From positions 1 through 7,035 of the forward strand of contig JACCXL010000166.1 of NCBI GenBank assembly GCA_013697015.1: a stretch of 7,035 nucleotides of DNA, read 5' to 3'. The translations under genes were made by a program, and so were the position numbers. The notes under the pieces were generated by a model, which made no database searches, was not told the origin of the DNA, and saw only the letters and a program-made list of their open reading frames with translations. Source of the DNA: Chthoniobacterales bacterium. GTDB lineage: Bacteria; Verrucomicrobiota; Verrucomicrobiia; Chthoniobacterales; UBA10450. Shown one piece after another: positions 6,048-7,035 of this stretch. Each line of letters begins with the position of its first letter. Positions within the stretch are counted from its first letter, which is position 1.

Positions 6048-6098
6048 CTAGCCTTGAAAGCTGTGTCGCGATCCCCTTGCGTAGCTGAGCCCGGCGAT

Positions 6099-7035
6099 TC
6101 AATGATTACCGACAATATCAGTCCAAAGGAACTCGTATACAGCCAAGCCGTTCAAGATGACGGATCCGACGAAAAGACTCATTTCTGATGCGGAGACCGC
6201 CGGAGGACCGTTCTCCACGACTATCAGGAACATCCAAGGCAGCATAGTCATCGCGTACCGATAGGAGAACTGCCATCCTCCGGGATTACCGTGAAACCAT
6301 AGGACGATCGTGAGCATCCCGATCGCCATCCAGGATAGCATTTTGTGTTTCCCACCTTCACGGAACAAAAGAAAGAGAAACGGACTTGCCAGGAAAATCG
6401 AACATCCCCATGGGTCAGGCCGAAGGTAGGGGAAGTTCGGCATGTCATTCATGCCCCGAAATAACATCTTATACACATTCCAAGGCACGGCATGCGATGA
6501 GAACAGACCGTGTTGGTACCACGGTTCGCTGAGTACTCCAGGGATCCGGGAATATCCGAAATCCGCGATCGAACCGAAGCGCGCGTAGTTATAGGCCGCT
6601 GTGCAAATAAGAAGCAGCCCAGGCACAGCGATAAACTGACCTATCTCGATCCACTTGCGCGACCATCGCCTTCCGAAAAGAACAGTATGCCCTGGTTAGT
6701 GATCACATGTTTGAGACAGCCAGGCGTAGATGTACAGCGGCAGTGTCACAAGAAGTTCGAAACGATTTCCAAACGCGACCGCGAACCACGCGCCCGCCAG
6801 CCAGGGTCTCGGACGAACGAATGTAAAATAGAGGCTAGCCGTTCCACCGAGCAGGGCGAAACCTAGCGCCACCTGCCAGGCGCCACCAAATCCGAGATTG
6901 CACCAGGTCCACGTTCCGAACACTGGAAACAAGGCGAGGATGGCGCGGCGAGGCCGCGACATCTGCCTGATCAACGATAAGCGATAAGAAAAATAAACGC
7001 AGCCCCCGGCGATGCACGATGACAGTAAATGGGTC
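6099..7035 (-). pseudogene. Polytopic membrane glycosyltransferase (GT-C/mannosyltransferase type), interrupted by an in-frame TAA; 5' end outside window
   Basis: One leftward frame is open from the right edge to its stop at 6099-6101, apart from a single TAA at 6696-6698. The upstream piece reads GALRL-type membrane sequence: HLLSSCIAGGCVYFSYRLSL, ILALFPVFGTWTWC, a helix near LGGTASLYF, and WFAVAFGNRFELLVTLPLYI. The downstream piece continues WIEIGQFIAVPGLLLI, YNYARFGSIADFGYSRIPGV, then helices FLASPFLFLLF, MLTIVLWF and WMFLIVVE, and ends near LWTDIVGNH. The order of FGTW, a (V/A).GNR helix and a YNYARFG..(D/E)FGY loop is typical of bacterial membrane glycosyltransferases that use polyprenyl-linked sugars. 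Fragments on each side of the TAA match consecutive parts of such a protein in the same frame, so this looks like one gene with a nonsense codon. The N-terminal catalytic acidic residues lie beyond the window. Three 60-base lines I counted were 50-57% GC. Confidence 0.7.

Larger units (their letters stand above)
5549..6098. other. Gene-poor 550-base gap
   Basis: No full-length gene is convincing here. Bases 5549-5669 are the upstream region of yceI and contain two 8-base palindromes, AACCGGTT (5582-5589) and CAACGTTG (5618-5625), possible operator sites but unproven. The 5' half of a tRNA-Arg follows at 5670, a tandem repeat at 5836-5859 and a 51-codon ORF at 5892-6047. The other ORFs of 74-76 codons in the gap have no recognisable motif. 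The mixture suggests a rearranged or decaying junction. Confidence 0.5.

Noticed and set aside
5878..6102. 74-codon leftward frame in the gap before the glycosyltransferase
   Set aside because: Arg/Ala/Ser-rich with no motif; the opposite-strand 51-codon frame looks more protein-like, and neither is firm.
1..7035. CRISPR array, insertion sequence or toxin-antitoxin pair
   Set aside because: No regularly spaced repeats, transposase motifs, terminal inverted repeats or recognisable toxin/antitoxin families were seen on either strand.

Overview
This window looks like chromosomal DNA from a moderately GC-rich Gram-negative bacterium. The mix of genes (a PIG-V-like membrane glycosyltransferase, a small secreted peptidoglycan-binding protein, stand-alone methyltransferases, CorA, YceI) and the scarcity of clear Shine-Dalgarno sequences would fit a soil Verrucomicrobiota-type genome. 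That placement is a guess from general character; no marker gene here fixes the phylum.

Layout. Bases 1-1966 run rightward: the C-terminal end of a multi-pass membrane glycosyltransferase, a small exported peptidoglycan-binding protein, an FkbM-like SAM methyltransferase and a 70-residue charged protein. Bases 1934-3596 run leftward. In transcription order they hold a short DUF4118-like membrane protein, a second class I SAM methyltransferase and a small STAS/SpoIIAA-like protein whose reading frame is broken by an apparent one-base insertion. A 264-base divergent spacer with three short hairpins separates these from corA (+). corA converges on yceI (-), with a 38-base spacer that holds a bulged hairpin. 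Bases 5549-6098 contain no convincing full-length gene. They carry the intact 5' half of a tRNA-Arg(CCU) that stops matching a tRNA at the anticodon loop, a 12-base tandem repeat and a 51-codon ORF. From 6099 to the right edge lies a leftward polytopic membrane gene of glycosyltransferase-C/mannosyltransferase character. It is open in one frame from the window edge to its C-terminus except for a single in-frame TAA at 6696-6698.

How the genes fit together. Most products act at the cell envelope: lipid-linked sugar transferases at both ends, peptidoglycan binding, Mg2+ transport, a periplasmic lipocalin-like YceI, and methyltransferases of kinds often found in surface-glycan loci. There is no long operon and no recognisable defence or mobile system. 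The most notable signal is gene decay within 7 kb: a frameshifted small gene, a truncated DUF4118 protein, half a tRNA gene and a membrane glycosyltransferase with a nonsense codon. The half tRNA lies next to the broken glycosyltransferase and may mark the edge of an acquired or deleted segment.
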